A DNA stretch of 22,509 bases from Chara braunii. Its lineage: Eukaryota > Streptophyta > Charophyceae > Charales > Characeae. Positions 1 to 9,642 of the stretch are shown in pieces. The DNA is taken from assembly GCA_003427395.1 (NCBI GenBank), contig BFEA01000361.1, forward strand, positions 259,150 to 281,658, in the 5' to 3' direction. The notes beneath the pieces are model-generated. The model had not been told where the DNA came from. It saw only the letters and a program-made list of their open reading frames with translations, and did no database searches. Position 1 is the stretch's first letter. Each line of letters opens with the position of its first letter. Both the position numbers and the translations under genes were made by a program.

Positions 1-58
<58 letters not shown>
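1..58. repeat. poly-T tract at window edge
   Basis: An uninterrupted run of T opens the window. It could be the complement of a retrotransposon poly-A tail, or simply a low-complexity contig edge. Nothing upstream is visible to decide. Confidence 0.9.
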
Positions 59-1072
59 CCGGTGTGTGTTCATCTGCATCTGTATTTCTGTATATCTTTT
101 GTTCTGGATGTATTCGCACAAATGTCAATTTTGATTCTTTCGAACTTTCAAATTTTAATTAGCAATGTGTTAGTGGCACGTTTAACTCCCCACCCAACCA
201 CTATTTTAGAATATTTTTTGAAAATTGACGTTTCTGAGTTTCTGCCTTCCGTGTTCAGCCGAATACAATGTGCGGTCATCGTTCACGTATCTAGACTGAA
301 AGTTGCCCCAAATAAAGCTGTAATCACCGTATGTTGTTTTTGGGTGAACACAGTAGTGTAGGTTTTTGCGAAGACTGTACCCCTGCCGAGGTGCTGCAAA
401 TGCGCGAAAACCTACACCTGCTTAAGTACTCGGAATGTATCGCTCAAAAAAAGTTTAGAAAAAAAAATTGTTCCCAAGGCCGTTCACAAGTTCACATGCT
501 GGGAAACCCTGGTTTCGACCTTGATTGCTCTTCTGGGCCGGTGGACGAAGATCAGTAGTTAATTCCTTATGACTTAAATCAACTTACGTAAAGTTAAATG
601 GTTAAATGAACTTAAATCACCTTTTTTGAAGTTTTTTCGAGTTATTTGGGAAAATTATAAAATAATTAATTAATGGAATTTTAAAATTTAATAATAAAAA
701 GATTATTAAATTATAAATTAACTTTAATAAAGTTTAACTTAATTTAATCATGAATTTCGGACAACCCGGAAGTTTAATTAAGAAAACTACAGTGTAGTCA
801 AGGTTTTAGTTTCAAATGCGTTTCAGTCACGGTTTTCACGAATTTCGCTCCAAAACGAGGGAAATCATGAATGTATCCCACCCAACTTTAGGGTTGGGTG
901 GGGATGTATTGTATTCGAGGGATGCTTGAAGGTCCTGAAGTGGATGTAGAACTGAAAACGTGATGGCGTCGTAGTTACTCCTATAAAATAATGAAAATAT
1001 CCTCATGTGAGGTTTAGGCAAGATATGAATGCATGTGACAGTAATCCTCAAGTTTTTCTAAGGACGTGGTGC
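59..1072. other. AT-rich intergenic stretch without a recognisable gene
   Basis: About 1 kb with no ORF that reads like protein. The longest open frames lack any recognisable motif and have no codon bias. It holds an AT-rich core at about 600-780 and two short inverted repeats. One pairs GTGTAGGTTTT near 355 with AAAACCTACAC near 405. The other is the hairpin listed separately at 877-902. Confidence 0.6.
877..902. repeat. short perfect hairpin
   Basis: CCCACCCAAC (877-886) pairs perfectly with GTTGGGTGGG (893-902) across a 6-nt loop. It is a strong 10-bp stem in an otherwise AT-rich region. No function is evident. Confidence 0.6.
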
Positions 1073-1216
1073 CTTCACTACCAGAGTGGCCTGGGATCAG
1101 TGCCTTGCCAGGCCAAACATGAATAAAAAAATAAAAATATATATTTTTTCTTTTAATTTGATTTTATCTTTAATTTGGCAAAGAATTTTGATGCGACTCT
1201 CAGGCAACAGTTGTGA
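1073..1216 (+). mobile_element. fragment of the CTAGGCTACC hAT-like MITE family, cut by the gypsy LTR
   Basis: The segment lines up with the left half of the complete element at 9817-10083. Shared blocks in order are CTACCAGAGTGGCC, a GC-rich block ending in GGCCAAA, an A/T-rich spacer, AATTTGG..AAGAATTT.GATG, a CTCAGGC-type block and AGTTGT. It stops exactly where the gypsy LTR begins at 1217. The terminal 12-mer (CTTCACTACCAG, 1073-1084) matches 9 of 12 positions of CTAGGCTACCAG. The right half of this copy is not found on the far side of the gypsy element. Confidence 0.65.
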
Positions 1217-1343
1217 TGTAATGAGCCCAGTCTCGACAAACAATCATGTCGTCAGATAGCGATGTCGTGAGATAACAATGTCCTGCAATGTTGAGGTCGC
1301 AATCTGAGCCCAGCGGTCCAATTTTGGCACAAGAGTTACAACA
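1217..1343 (-). repeat. gypsy 3' LTR (127 bp)
   Basis: Starts TGTAATGAGCCC and ends GTTACAACA, giving the TG..CA ends typical of LTRs. It matches 7146-7272 at 117 of 127 positions with no indels. 127 bp is unusually short for an LTR of a gag-pol element. The adjoining minus-strand sequence AGGATGGAA may be a weak polypurine tract. Confidence 0.9.
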
Positions 1344-1386
1344 TTCCATCCTGGCCGATTTCAAATTCCACCGCAGAAATTCAATT

Positions 1387-4333
1387 TTAGGCTTGAATTC
1401 GCAAACCTCTCTCGTATGTAGAGACAATATCAGGAGCGGTAGGTAAGAGTTCTCTTCTACTAAACCAGCGAGCTTCAAATGGTGATTAATTAGAAAACTT
1501 TACCTTGTATTGCTTTTGAGGTCTTACTCTAGCTCCACTGGAGAAAAACGTGTGTTCAATGATTTTCTCTACTTGGTACCCACCGTCCATTAAAGGAGGA
1601 AACAAAGACGGTCTACTTGGGAATTCCTGTCCTTCAGCATAGGGTAACAACTTAGATGAGTGAAAGACTGGGTAGGTCTTTATATGAGGGGGAATGTCAA
1701 TTTGGTAGGAAGGTCCACCGTCGTCCCCTAAAACTTCGAGAACTTCCAGGGTCCATAGTAGACGGGTAGTAGTTTCTGCGACATTTTCCTCAAGTGAAAA
1801 TTCGTTGGATTTAACCCAAACCCTATCTCCTTCTTTGAATTGTGCAGGCCTTCTATGTTTGTTTGCCTGTTCAATCATTTTCTGTTGGGCTTTCCTTATA
1901 TTCTCTTTTGCTTTTTCAATGTCTTGCTCATAGAGAACTGTGAATTATGGGGTTCTTGGGGGCAGCCTTTGGATCTGATCTCGCGTGAGAGAGTCAATCG
2001 GTCTCAGAAGTTGCCATCCTTTGTGCAGTGAATTGGGTGTACTTGCAATCTTGGGTAGGTTCTCATCCCAGTCAATCTGGTGAGGATGCACATACATCCT
2101 TAGGAGTTGCTGGCACAACCGGTTTGTTTGTTCGGTTTGGCCGTTAGTCTCAGGATGTCGTCCTGACGACATTGTCAATTTGGTGTCGTAAGCTTCCATC
2201 AGTTTCCGCCAAGGTTCTCCGGTGAATCTCACATCTTTGTCCGACACGATGGTTGTAGGGAATCCATACTTCGAAACCCATCGCATATGAAACTTTTGAA
2301 TGACAAGTTATGTTCTTGCCTCAACGGGCAAGGGTACAAACATAGCGTACTTAGAGAATCGGTCCACTATTACCATTACCTGACTGTCTCCATTTCGACT
2401 TTTAGTTAGGCTCATGAAGTTGATCGAAATGGACTCACGTGGTCTTTCACGAATCGGTAGTGGTCTCAATTGTCCAGAGGGACTCTTGTGGGATGGCTAG
2501 TTGCGCTGGCACACAAAACAAGTTCTCACGCACGTTAGTGTGCCATTCTTCATTCCTTGCCAAACAAAGTGTTCTCGGACATTGGCAAAACTCTTTTTGA
2601 ACCCAAAGTGTCCCGCTGTGTCATGGCACGCACCAAGAATTAGACTCTTTGTAGTTTCATTATGTGGAACACAAATTCTTTGCTGATTTCCATCAATGAA
2701 GAAAAGTATTTCATCTGCCATTCGGTGGTTAGGGAAACGCTCAGGATTGGATTTTAGATTATCTATAATAGGTTGCCAGATTGGATCAGTGGCATATCCT
2801 TTTCGAATCTTATCCTTCAGGTCATTTCCCACGTCTAAGTAGGTGACAATTGTTCCAAAGAAGTCGTTCCTGCGTGAGAGAGCGTCAACTACCACATTAT
2901 ACTTGCCCTTTATGCTTTTCAACTCAAAATCGTAGGTATCAATGATAGCCGACCATCTGGCAAGCCTGTCAGTAAGACGAGGTTGCGTCTTAAGCCACTT
3001 AAGGGTCTCGTGGTCTGAGTAGACTTTGAAGTCCCTACCTAAGAGGTAGTGGTTCCATGTCAATAGAGCTTGCAACAGTGCAAATAGTTCTATCTCATAG
3101 GTCGAGTTTGCTACTTTGTTTGAAGGGAGTTGGTAGAACATGAACTCGATTGGTTGGTAACCCTTCCTATCATTTTGCTGCAGTACAACCCCAATCCCGT
3201 ACTGACTTGGGTCAATGGTCACAACAAAAGGCAAGGATGGGTTTGCAGTCTTCAACACATGATAGTGAGTGAGCGCATACTTCAACTTTCTAAACACAGA
3301 CTCACAGTCTTTATCCCAAAGCCAAATAACTTATTTCTTCATAAACCTCCTCATTGGGGTAGCTATGGAAGAGAAATTCTTAACGAACTTCCTATCATAG
3401 TTGGCCAGCCCAAGAAAGGAGCCCAAGTCAGTTAAGAGTTTTTGGCTTATGTCAATCTCTTATAGCAGCAAGCTTCTTTTCCTTTAGTCTCAACCCATCT
3501 TCATTCACAACATGTCCTAGGTATAGAACTTCAGACTTAGCGAATTCCGACTTCTTAGGATTCAATTTGAAGTTTCCTTCTTCCAGTTTTTGTAGGACCA
3601 AACGCAGATGCTTTTCATGGTCTTCCACTATCTTGCTGAAGACCAGGATGTCATCAAGGTATACTACTACGAATTGGTTCAACCATTCTCTAAACAACTC
3701 ATTCATTGACCTTTGGAAGGTAGCAGGTGCGTTAGTCAAACCAAGCGGCATCACTACGAACTCATAGTGACCATACCTTGTTCCGAAGGCCGTCTTGTGT
3801 TGATCTTCAGGGGCTACCTCAATCTGATGATGGCCGGACGTCAAGTCAATTTTGTTGAAGTACCTGCATTCTTGCAATTGGTCTAGAAGGTCGCCGATTC
3901 GAGGGAGGGGTTCAACATTCTTAACAGTGACCGCATTCAACCCTCGGTAATTAATACAGAGCCGTAACTCACCTTCCTTTTTGGGAACAAACAAAACAAG
4001 AGCCCCATAAGGAGAAGAGCTAGGTCTGATCCATCCCTTGTCAGTTAGTTCCTGCAGTTGCTTTCTCAATTCATCAAGTTCCTTCGGGGACATACGATAG
4101 ATTGGTCCTTTGGGAAGTTTACTTTCGGGAACAATCTCAATGATATGTTTTATCTTCCTTTTTATTAGCCCCGTTGGTTCAGTTTGCAGGTCCTTATATT
4201 CGTTAAGTAGTTTTTCAATAGAAGGAGGGTAGGAGGAGTAACATTCACCGCAATCTTTACTAACACCATCATCACCTCTTGTGCCAACTTCTTCTTTACA
4301 ACCATGGATCGAAATGCAAGGAGACTCGTACAA
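1387..4333 (-). pseudogene. gypsy pol remnant: RT, RNase H, integrase, chromodomain
   Basis: The RT part (about 4150-3455) has KIDLTSGHH with the first catalytic Asp and VVYLDDILVF (YLDD box). CINYRGLN replaces the usual CIDYR. RNase H (about 3250-2860) keeps its acidic residues in TIDPSQYG, TYEIEL, YSDHE and VDALSRR. The integrase HHCC finger lies near 2660-2500 (HDTAGHFG, CVRTCFVC). The core keeps SDKD and NGQTEQTNR, but the first catalytic Asp is Asn in SISINFM (about 2420). A chromodomain-like tail (GYQVEKIIEHTF..QYKVKF) runs to a stop at 1387. In-frame stops lie at 3452, 3331, 2497, 2308, 1945 and 1486, and a +1 frameshift lies near 3434. All but the RT part share one frame. The element cannot make a working polyprotein. 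Confidence 0.92.
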
Positions 4334-4416
4334 CAGAAAGACAATTTAGAGTCTAATCCTGATTTATGATATAATTTAATCAGTTTCAATTCATTATTCT
4401 TGTTCCTAATTTTCAC

Positions 4417-4770
4417 AAGTTTTTTCTTATATTTGATCTCAGGGTCTGCTTCCTCATGCTAATCCATTCCCAATATCATATCAAACGGCATATTATTTTC
4501 AATCAAGAATGTAACTTCATGCAGGATATGCTGACCTTCATGTGTTCTGAAGTAACACGTTTCCCACATATTGGGAAACCGTGATGGTACGCTGATCTGC
4601 CAACATAGAGACAATAGGCTTTGCTAGATTCTTTGTTCGCATACCCAAGTGCATTTTGTTAGAGCACCTTCGGATATGTAGGATCTAGCCGAGCCTGGGT
4701 CTAACAGAGCACCGGTCCATGTTTTTGAAATCTCTACGTTTGCAAGCATCAACTCACTCATAGACTTCGC
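4417..4770 (-). pseudogene. gypsy aspartic protease remnant
   Basis: Translation near 4705 gives ALLDPGSARSYIS, the retropepsin active-site region with DPG in place of the usual DSG/DTG. It is followed, after frame changes, by KPIVSMLADQ and then PFDMILGMD and a TAG (4459-4461) where Trp is usual. At least two frameshifts split it into three frames. The stretch from here to the gag knuckle (4771-4984) reads as linker without recognised motifs. It belongs between gag and RT in the polyprotein. The substituted active-site triad and the frameshifts make it non-functional. Confidence 0.75.
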
Positions 4771-4984
4771 CTTCTTAGCCATGAGCTTCGTAGGTTAATC
4801 AGTTCATTGCCAAGCTCATCAAGGGTCTCACTCAGAGGGATTCTGCACATCACAGTTTCAGGGCGATCCGAGTGAGGGGCCAAGGAAAAGACATCCTCTG
4901 CGACAGGAGTTGAAGGGTGGAAAGGGGTTTTCAACGCCGGCTCTACACCTGCACCCTTCGCCTCAATAAGGTCAGATGGTACTC

Positions 4985-5914
4985 CTATTGGCTGCTCCCT
5001 TTTGGGTTCCTAATCAGAGGGCACCATGCTACAATATGCCCCGCAGTGCCGCACATTAGGCACTGACGGTTATCCATCCTCTCCTGCCATGTGTCCTCGG
5101 AAAGGCCAATCTTCTCCCAAGGCCTTCCAGAACCTATGACAGGATGGGTTGGAAAGTAAGGTGGTCTCCTCCTATATCCATTCCCACTTTTATTATTGTT
5201 GCCACCCTTGCTGACAACTACGGCGGTGACATCACCCTTTCCCGATCCCCGGCTCGCATTCGCCTGTCCCTCGCTTCCTTTGAGGAGCCACTTCTCCATT
5301 GTGTCGTCGTCGAACACAACGAGCATGTGGTCTTGTCTCTTCTGCCTCCACAAAATTATTTTCCCCGATCCACTCCCTTGCCTTGACTTGGTAACCCCAC
5401 CGTAGGTCTTATTCACCTACGACGTCATTTGTTCTCGCTGCAAGGCGAGATCTCGGAACCATCTATATGTATACTTACCCGATTTCGACTCAGCAACCAG
5501 CTGTCCATGGATAGGTTCAGGTAAGGCTCGTGAATCGATGTAGAGGACCTGATCATCATGAATGTTCAGTCCTGGTACCTGCATCAAACGATCCACTTCA
5601 CGAGAGAGAGCATTAATAGATGTCCAATGTCGCTGGTTGATGGCGGTAAGCTGGCCAAACGCATTGTCTGCCTTGGTCTTATCTAGAAATCTTTCTTTGA
5701 TCTTCTTCATAAGTTCCCTCAAAGTCAAGGTCTTCACCCAATCCCCAATAAACTCGAATCCGGCGGCGTTCGCTTATGACAGTACCCATGCCTTAGCGTC
5801 TTTGCCAAGACATGAGGTGGTGAACGCCACCTAGCTATCCTCGTCTACCGGGGTCGTAGAGCTGTAGGTCTGGACCTCAGCAATCCACAGCAGCAGGTGT
5901 TCTCCTTTCTTTCA
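4985..5914 (-). pseudogene. gypsy gag: capsid-like domain and CCHC zinc knuckle
   Basis: The C-terminal part (5416-4985) ends in CLMCGTAGHIVAWC, a canonical CX2CX4HX4C nucleocapsid knuckle that binds the element's RNA. Upstream (5737-5417) lies a retrotransposon-gag capsid-like domain with motifs such as DKTKADNAFGQL, SREVDRLMQVPG and ALPEPIHGQL. In the same frame the protein continues to the right through LPFTFT, LLLWIAEVQTYS and TSCLGKDAKAWVLS. It is broken by TAA at 5774-5776, TAG at 5831-5833, TGA at 5912-5914 and a stop at 5417. The domain order agrees with Ty3/gypsy gag. Confidence 0.85.
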
Positions 5915-6803
5915 GGTGAATGTGAATGGGAGCTTCATTTTCATCTTTTCCCTCTTCACTTCTCTTTTTGGGGTTTCATCTTTCGAGGTGGATTTCATTG
6001 CATCTCCCATCAGTTCTTCATTGGTTCAGGCTTTGGTTCTTCTTCAGTCTTCTCCTGTTCTTCTCTAGTCATAGGTTGCTTTTGCTTAACCCTCATCGGT
6101 CAATGTTGCCAACTGGGCAGAAAGCAGGTCCTTGTCAGCAATAACTTTGTCTAACTTCGTCTCCAAGTGATGCAGGTAAGGCATTAGATTCTGAATGAGA
6201 GTTGCAACATCACTTCCTTCTTCTAGTTTTGCCTTACTTCTGAGTTCATTCATTTTCCTTCCTTCCTTCTTCTTCTCTGTTTTTCCTTTGCTGTTCCATG
6301 GATACCTTCTTTTTCTTCTCTGCCTGCAATGCTTCTTCTAGCCGTCTGATGTTCTGATCAACTACATCCTCATTTAGTTTTTGTCTGTTTCCCCCGCTTG
6401 TTTCTCCTTCTTTTCTTTTGTCCTCTTCTTCAATGTGGTGGGTATTTCGGGCTAGACTTTCGGCAACAAATTGGTCCAGACTGTGATGGGCCCTGGCTAT
6501 GACCAGGTTCATTTCTCCGGCCACGCGGAGGAGATCAAGTCTTGTCTCAGCCCTGTCCAATTGCTCTTCGAAACTGCGCAGGTCGATCTAGCTCCGGACA
6601 TGGTTTTCGGCTTCCGGACCAGCCTCATGGATTTCAGTCAGGACCTGCTGAAGTTTTAGCTTCTCCTGGTCCTTGCGGGCATTCACTTGCTCACGTGTAC
6701 GCAGTTCCTCGTCTCTGTACATGGTCAGTGAGACCGGGTGGAAAAACAAGGGAATAAACTTTGTCAGACCAGACAGCCGCAAGCTGTTCCACATGGATGC
6801 CAT
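5915..6803 (-). pseudogene. gypsy gag N-terminal coiled-coil region
   Basis: Charged, heptad-like protein precedes the capsid. 6803-6588 reads with REQVNARKDQEKLKLQQVL, 6560-6246 with NIRRLEEALQAEKKKKVS, and 6246-6088 (another frame) with LHHLETKLDKVIADKDLL. It is probably an extended coiled coil for Gag multimerisation. This is inferred from composition only. Stops occur at 6588 (TAG), 6086-6088, 6065-6067, 6044-6046 and 6026-6028, and a frame change occurs near 6250. The true translation start is not determined. The ATG at 6803 is the most upstream candidate. Confidence 0.7.
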
Positions 6804-7131
6804 CCTTGGAGTTACCGCACAATTAGACTATGCAAATATCTGTTCCACAGTCTTGTCAGAAATTCGGAACAACAACCAGAAAATAAATAAAATCCTGTAC
6901 TAAAAATAGAATATCAATGTCGTAATCTGCTATAGCGTCTGGCTGGCGCCCACGAAACAGCCTGGCGCCAACGTCCTCCTCTCAAGTCTCACGTGCAGCA
7001 TCGAAGCCGCAAGCAACTCGCAAGACTGAATGTCCAAGCAGTGGCGAGGTCAACTCTATGTAGTGTTGACTCGCGTTGTCCGGGCTCAGCTTCTGTCCAT
7101 GCGAGGTCTCGGATGGTTCGAATGTCGACGA
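6804..7131 (-). other. gypsy 5' leader (untranslated)
   Basis: This lies between the primer-binding site and the first gag ATG. It contains no protein-like frame. It has a short direct repeat CTGGCGCC (about 6943 and 6963) that could form part of a leader or packaging structure, which is speculative. Confidence 0.5.
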
Positions 7132-7133
7132 CG

Positions 7134-7142
7134 CTGATACCA
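7134..7142 (-). promoter_or_regulatory. primer-binding site for initiator-Met tRNA
   Basis: The minus strand reads TGGTATCAG, complementary to the 3' end of plant initiator-Met tRNA. It lies three bases inside the 5' LTR (boundary at 7146). This is where minus-strand DNA synthesis would start. Its position confirms the LTR end and the element's orientation. Confidence 0.85.
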
Positions 7143-7145
7143 AAT

Positions 7146-7272
7146 TGTAATAAGCCCAGTCTCGACAAACAATCATGTCGTCAGATAGCAATGTCGTGAG
7201 ATAACAATGTCGTGCAATGTCGAGGGCGCAATCAGAGCCCAGCGGCTCAATTTTGGCACACGAGTTACAGCA
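7146..7272 (-). repeat. gypsy 5' LTR (127 bp)
   Basis: Same length as the 3' LTR, with TG..CA ends and 92% identity. It holds repeated AATGTCGTG-type motifs in its middle. In the element's own orientation it would carry the promoter, but no clear TATA box is seen. Confidence 0.9.
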
Positions 7273-7326
7273 TTGAGGTAGATAATAGATATGCTTGCAA
7301 AGGTCTCCTCTATATAGCCTTAGGAG

Positions 7327-7987
7327 CTGGGCTACCAGACCCGCACTGGCCTGGCCGCCCAGCTGTGCAGCCGGGCCAGTGCGACTAGGACCCTCTTGCC
7401 CAGGTCATCCGGGCGAGTAAACAAAACACTCAAAACTCCCTCCCCCCCCCCTCTCCCCTGATGATGGGGCATTTTTGCGCCCTCCTTAAGGGACCCAAAT
7501 CCTGTCTTATATGTTTTTTTTGGTTCATGTCAGGTTTGGAGGGCTTGAAAGGGGTTGAAAGGCCTTTAAAGGGTGTGAGATAATTTTCCTTACATTATGT
7601 TATTTTTATTTCACGCGCATTTTCATAAACTGTTCACCGAGAATGAGCTGAGTCAATTATCATATATGAATCATCCTTTGGGCTTGTCAACAAATGGAAC
7701 AAAACTTACAAAAGTTCAAAACACTGTTGACTTGTAAAGTCAATTCTCCCATTCATTTACAGGCCTCGCTAAAGAAACTTCAAAGTTCATACCCACCCTC
7801 AGCCAAAAGTTGTTTGGTTTGCTATTGTGCACAACATATTTTTTTTTCAAAATTTTTTGATCTCTTTTTTATTTTATTTTGGGGTGGGATATGGCCGGGA
7901 CCCTGCCTGGCCCAGTTGCACGGCCGGTCGTCCCGGGCAGGTCCCGTGCCAGATTTGGGGACCTGGGCGGCACTGCTGGTAGCTAAG
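7327..7987. mobile_element. non-autonomous hAT-like DNA transposon (661 bp)
   Basis: The left end CTGGGCTACCAG (7327-7338) is an imperfect inverted repeat of the right end CTGGTAGCTAAG (7976-7987), matching 10 of 12. The element is flanked by the perfect 8-bp duplication CTTAGGAG (7319-7326 and 7988-7995). The duplication fits the hAT target preference nTnnnnAn. No transposase-like frame lies inside. The interior includes GC-rich ends (GGCCTGGCC, CCGGGCCAG), a C-run at 7443-7450 and AT-rich centre sequence. It is related at its termini to the CTAGGCTACC family at 9817-10083 but is longer. Confidence 0.8.
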
Positions 7988-8130
7988 CTTAGGAGTAGTG
8001 GTAGGTAAGTAGTGAAATGGAAAAAGAATTTGAGAGAAGAATCTGGTGTGGTTTGGGGGAAAAAAAAAAAAAAAAAAAAAAAAGCTCTTCAGCTAGGGAT
8101 GAGATGGAATAATACACATGCGATCGAAGA

Positions 8131-8722
8131 TCAGGCAGATGTGCGACACACTTGACACACAAAGCATGCAGGTGTGAAACACACGCGATCCAAGATTGTA
8201 GTCGAAAAGAAAGATGACATAACGGTATTATACTGTCTACATGTCAATTGCTCAGCAAACTGCCACATCTTGTCCCGATTCGGAGCAAAACTTTTCAGCG
8301 CCTTTTCAAAACTTTCATCCAGGAACCCTTCGGCCCGTAATTGCTTCCAGACTGTCAAAACCTGCTTCGGGATGGTGGTCCAGACAGTCGTGTTCCGGTC
8401 TATCCGGTGGAACCACCTGGTTATTGTGGCGAATTTATGCTTGCAGCTGGAACAAGGTAAAAAAAATCCTGGCTCGTCTGAAAGACGATGTCCCGGGTGG
8501 TCCACAGCGTGCTCTCGGTCTTTGCCTGTTGAATACACCCAGGGACTCTGATCTGCATTTTGGAGCCCAGAAAATACCAGGTACCCATTTTTTTTCGTCA
8601 GTCCGCTGCACAGTAAGTGTCCTGGGAGAGCATTTTTCAAATCTTTTCCTGATCCGATTTGCCTTGCCAATAGACCCCCGCTCGCCCTTCTTATACGCTA
8701 GGAACAGGGAAACATCATCCAT
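8131..8722 (-). pseudogene. unidentified protein remnant with one frameshift
   Basis: Two overlapping minus-strand frames look like one protein. An N-terminal part (8722 to about 8640) has SLFLAYKKGERGSIGKANRI. A longer part (about 8640-8131) has LCSGLTKKNGYLVFSG, GFFLPCSSCKHKFATITRWF and AEGFLDESFEKALKSF, ending in a Cys-rich tail. Shifting by one base near 8640 would join them. Residue composition (Trp, Cys and charged residues) looks like genuine protein rather than noise, but I recognise no family. It lies between two DNA transposons, so a degenerate transposon protein or a captured gene piece is possible. Confidence 0.4.
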
Positions 8723-8768
8723 GAGTCATACCTCGAGTACTGTTTGCAGTCCGCCCCCAAAGTGACCG

Positions 8769-8836
8769 CTAGGCTACCAGAGTGGCCCGGGACCACTTGC
8801 CCGGCCGGGCCAAAAAAAAAAAAAAAAAAAAAAAAA
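8769..8836 (+). mobile_element. left end of a CTAGGCTACC-family MITE
   Basis: CTAGGCTACCAGAGTGGCCC at 8769 is nearly identical to the left end of the complete copy at 9817. It continues into CTTGCCCGGCCGGGCC and poly-A (8813-8836), and is then cut by the single N at 8837. The eight bases before it (AGTGACCG) have no matching copy nearby. Confidence 0.8.
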
Positions 8837-8837
8837 N

Positions 8838-9438
8838 TGATAGTCTCTTTCCAGGTCTTCCTCTTGTCCCTCTCCATGTCCTTCGTTCTGCTGGTCCAAC
8901 CTGTCTCCTGTCCAACTCACCTTCGCGACCCAGCCCTCCCTCTCCCCCAGCCAGCTTTCACAGAACCGGGAGTCGGCGGGAGATAATGTTTTTAATGTCA
9001 CCCCTGCTGTGCATCTGACTCAGATTTTCCTTAACTCTCTGCCATTGTGCCGCGATCTCATGCTGGAAGAGTAGCCGTATCTGTTCTGTGACTTCCCCCT
9101 CTTCCACCCTGGCCCCCTCTAATTCCAGGATGCATCTTCGCCACCGTATGGCCCATAGGATAGTACGCCTGCCCAGAGAGTACATATTTGCTACAAAGGC
9201 GTTGTCGCGAAAAAAGGGGGTAGTGTCCTAGCAGGATTGCCCTCCAGTCCCAAGGCCATAATGAGCCTGGAACGATGTGCCGCCAGATCCTATCCCACCA
9301 TCTCCACAACAAGACCGCTGCAGGGCATTGTAGGAAAATGTGCTCAATCGTCTCAGGGCGCTTTTTTCCGGGGAAGTTTTGGCGGCAACCCCGGCACCAG
9401 GGAAGCGCCCTTCCTTGCTGTTCGAGCTGTGTATGATC
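8838..9438 (-). repeat. duplicate of LINE segment 14122-14722 (artefactual)
   Basis: Base-for-base the same as 14122-14722 as far as I compared, offset 5284. It includes the frameshifted LINE C-terminus. Identity ends within a base of the adapter and begins right after the N. Independent genomic copies as old as the decayed LINE would not be expected to be identical. Confidence 0.92.
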
Positions 9439-9475
9439 TGTCTCTTATACACATCTAGATGTGTATAAGAGACAG
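9438..9475. other. Nextera/Tn5 mate-pair junction adapter
   Basis: CTGTCTCTTATACACATCT followed directly by its exact reverse complement, 38 bp in all. This is the Tn5 mosaic end in the head-to-head arrangement produced at the circularisation junction of Nextera mate-pair libraries. Translating it gives peptides such as SYTHLDVYKRQ and MCIRDR, which are familiar adapter-derived contaminants of predicted proteomes. Confidence 0.97.
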
Positions 9476-9642
9476 ATGTGACCCTGAGGCAAAAGTTGTT
9501 CAGTTTATTTTTCTGAATAACATAATTGTTTTTTCGGATGTTTTGGATTTTGTTTTTCTTGCTGGGACCTTCTTTGGTCCTTGCGCGGCTGGGCCTCCTG
9601 GGCAAACAAGGTGTGACCCGGGCGCCCCAGCTGGTAGCCTAG
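9476..9642 (+). mobile_element. right half of a CTAGGCTACC-family MITE
   Basis: Starts mid-element (CCTGAGGCAAAAGTTGTTCAG, 9482 on, as at 9944) and runs through TTTATTTTTCTG, a T-rich stretch, GGTCCTTGCGCGG and GC-rich sequence. It ends in CTGGTAGCCTAG at 9642. The right terminal inverted repeat is intact. Its left half is missing because of the chimera. Confidence 0.75.

Larger units (their letters stand above)
1217..7272 (-). mobile_element. Ty3/gypsy LTR retrotransposon, chromodomain-bearing, degenerate
   Basis: A complete but dead element of about 6.06 kb, transcribed on the minus strand. Reading from the right it contains 5' LTR (7146-7272), tRNA-iMet primer-binding site (7134-7142), leader, gag with a CCHC knuckle, aspartic protease remnant, reverse transcriptase, RNase H, integrase with HHCC zinc finger, a degenerate chromodomain, and 3' LTR (1217-1343). 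The RT-RNase H-integrase order and the chromodomain place it in Ty3/gypsy, chromovirus-like. The LTRs differ at 10 of 127 positions, so the insertion is not recent. Every module carries stop codons or frameshifts. No exact target-site duplication is seen: the flanks are TGTGA on the left and TTGAG on the right. Confidence 0.93.
8837..9475. other. assembly or library chimera: N, misplaced LINE piece, mate-pair adapter
   Basis: A lone N at 8837 is followed by 601 bases that duplicate 14122-14722, then by the 38-bp palindromic junction adapter. The segment sits inside MITE sequence: left end before it, right half after it. The simplest reading is that a mate-pair read spanning the circularisation junction was assembled as contiguous sequence. 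This interval should be masked. Confidence 0.93.

Noticed and set aside
62-558. Small proteins of 99 and 75 aa at the left edge
   Set aside because: No motif, no codon bias, overlapping frames and AT-rich context. Not supported as genes.
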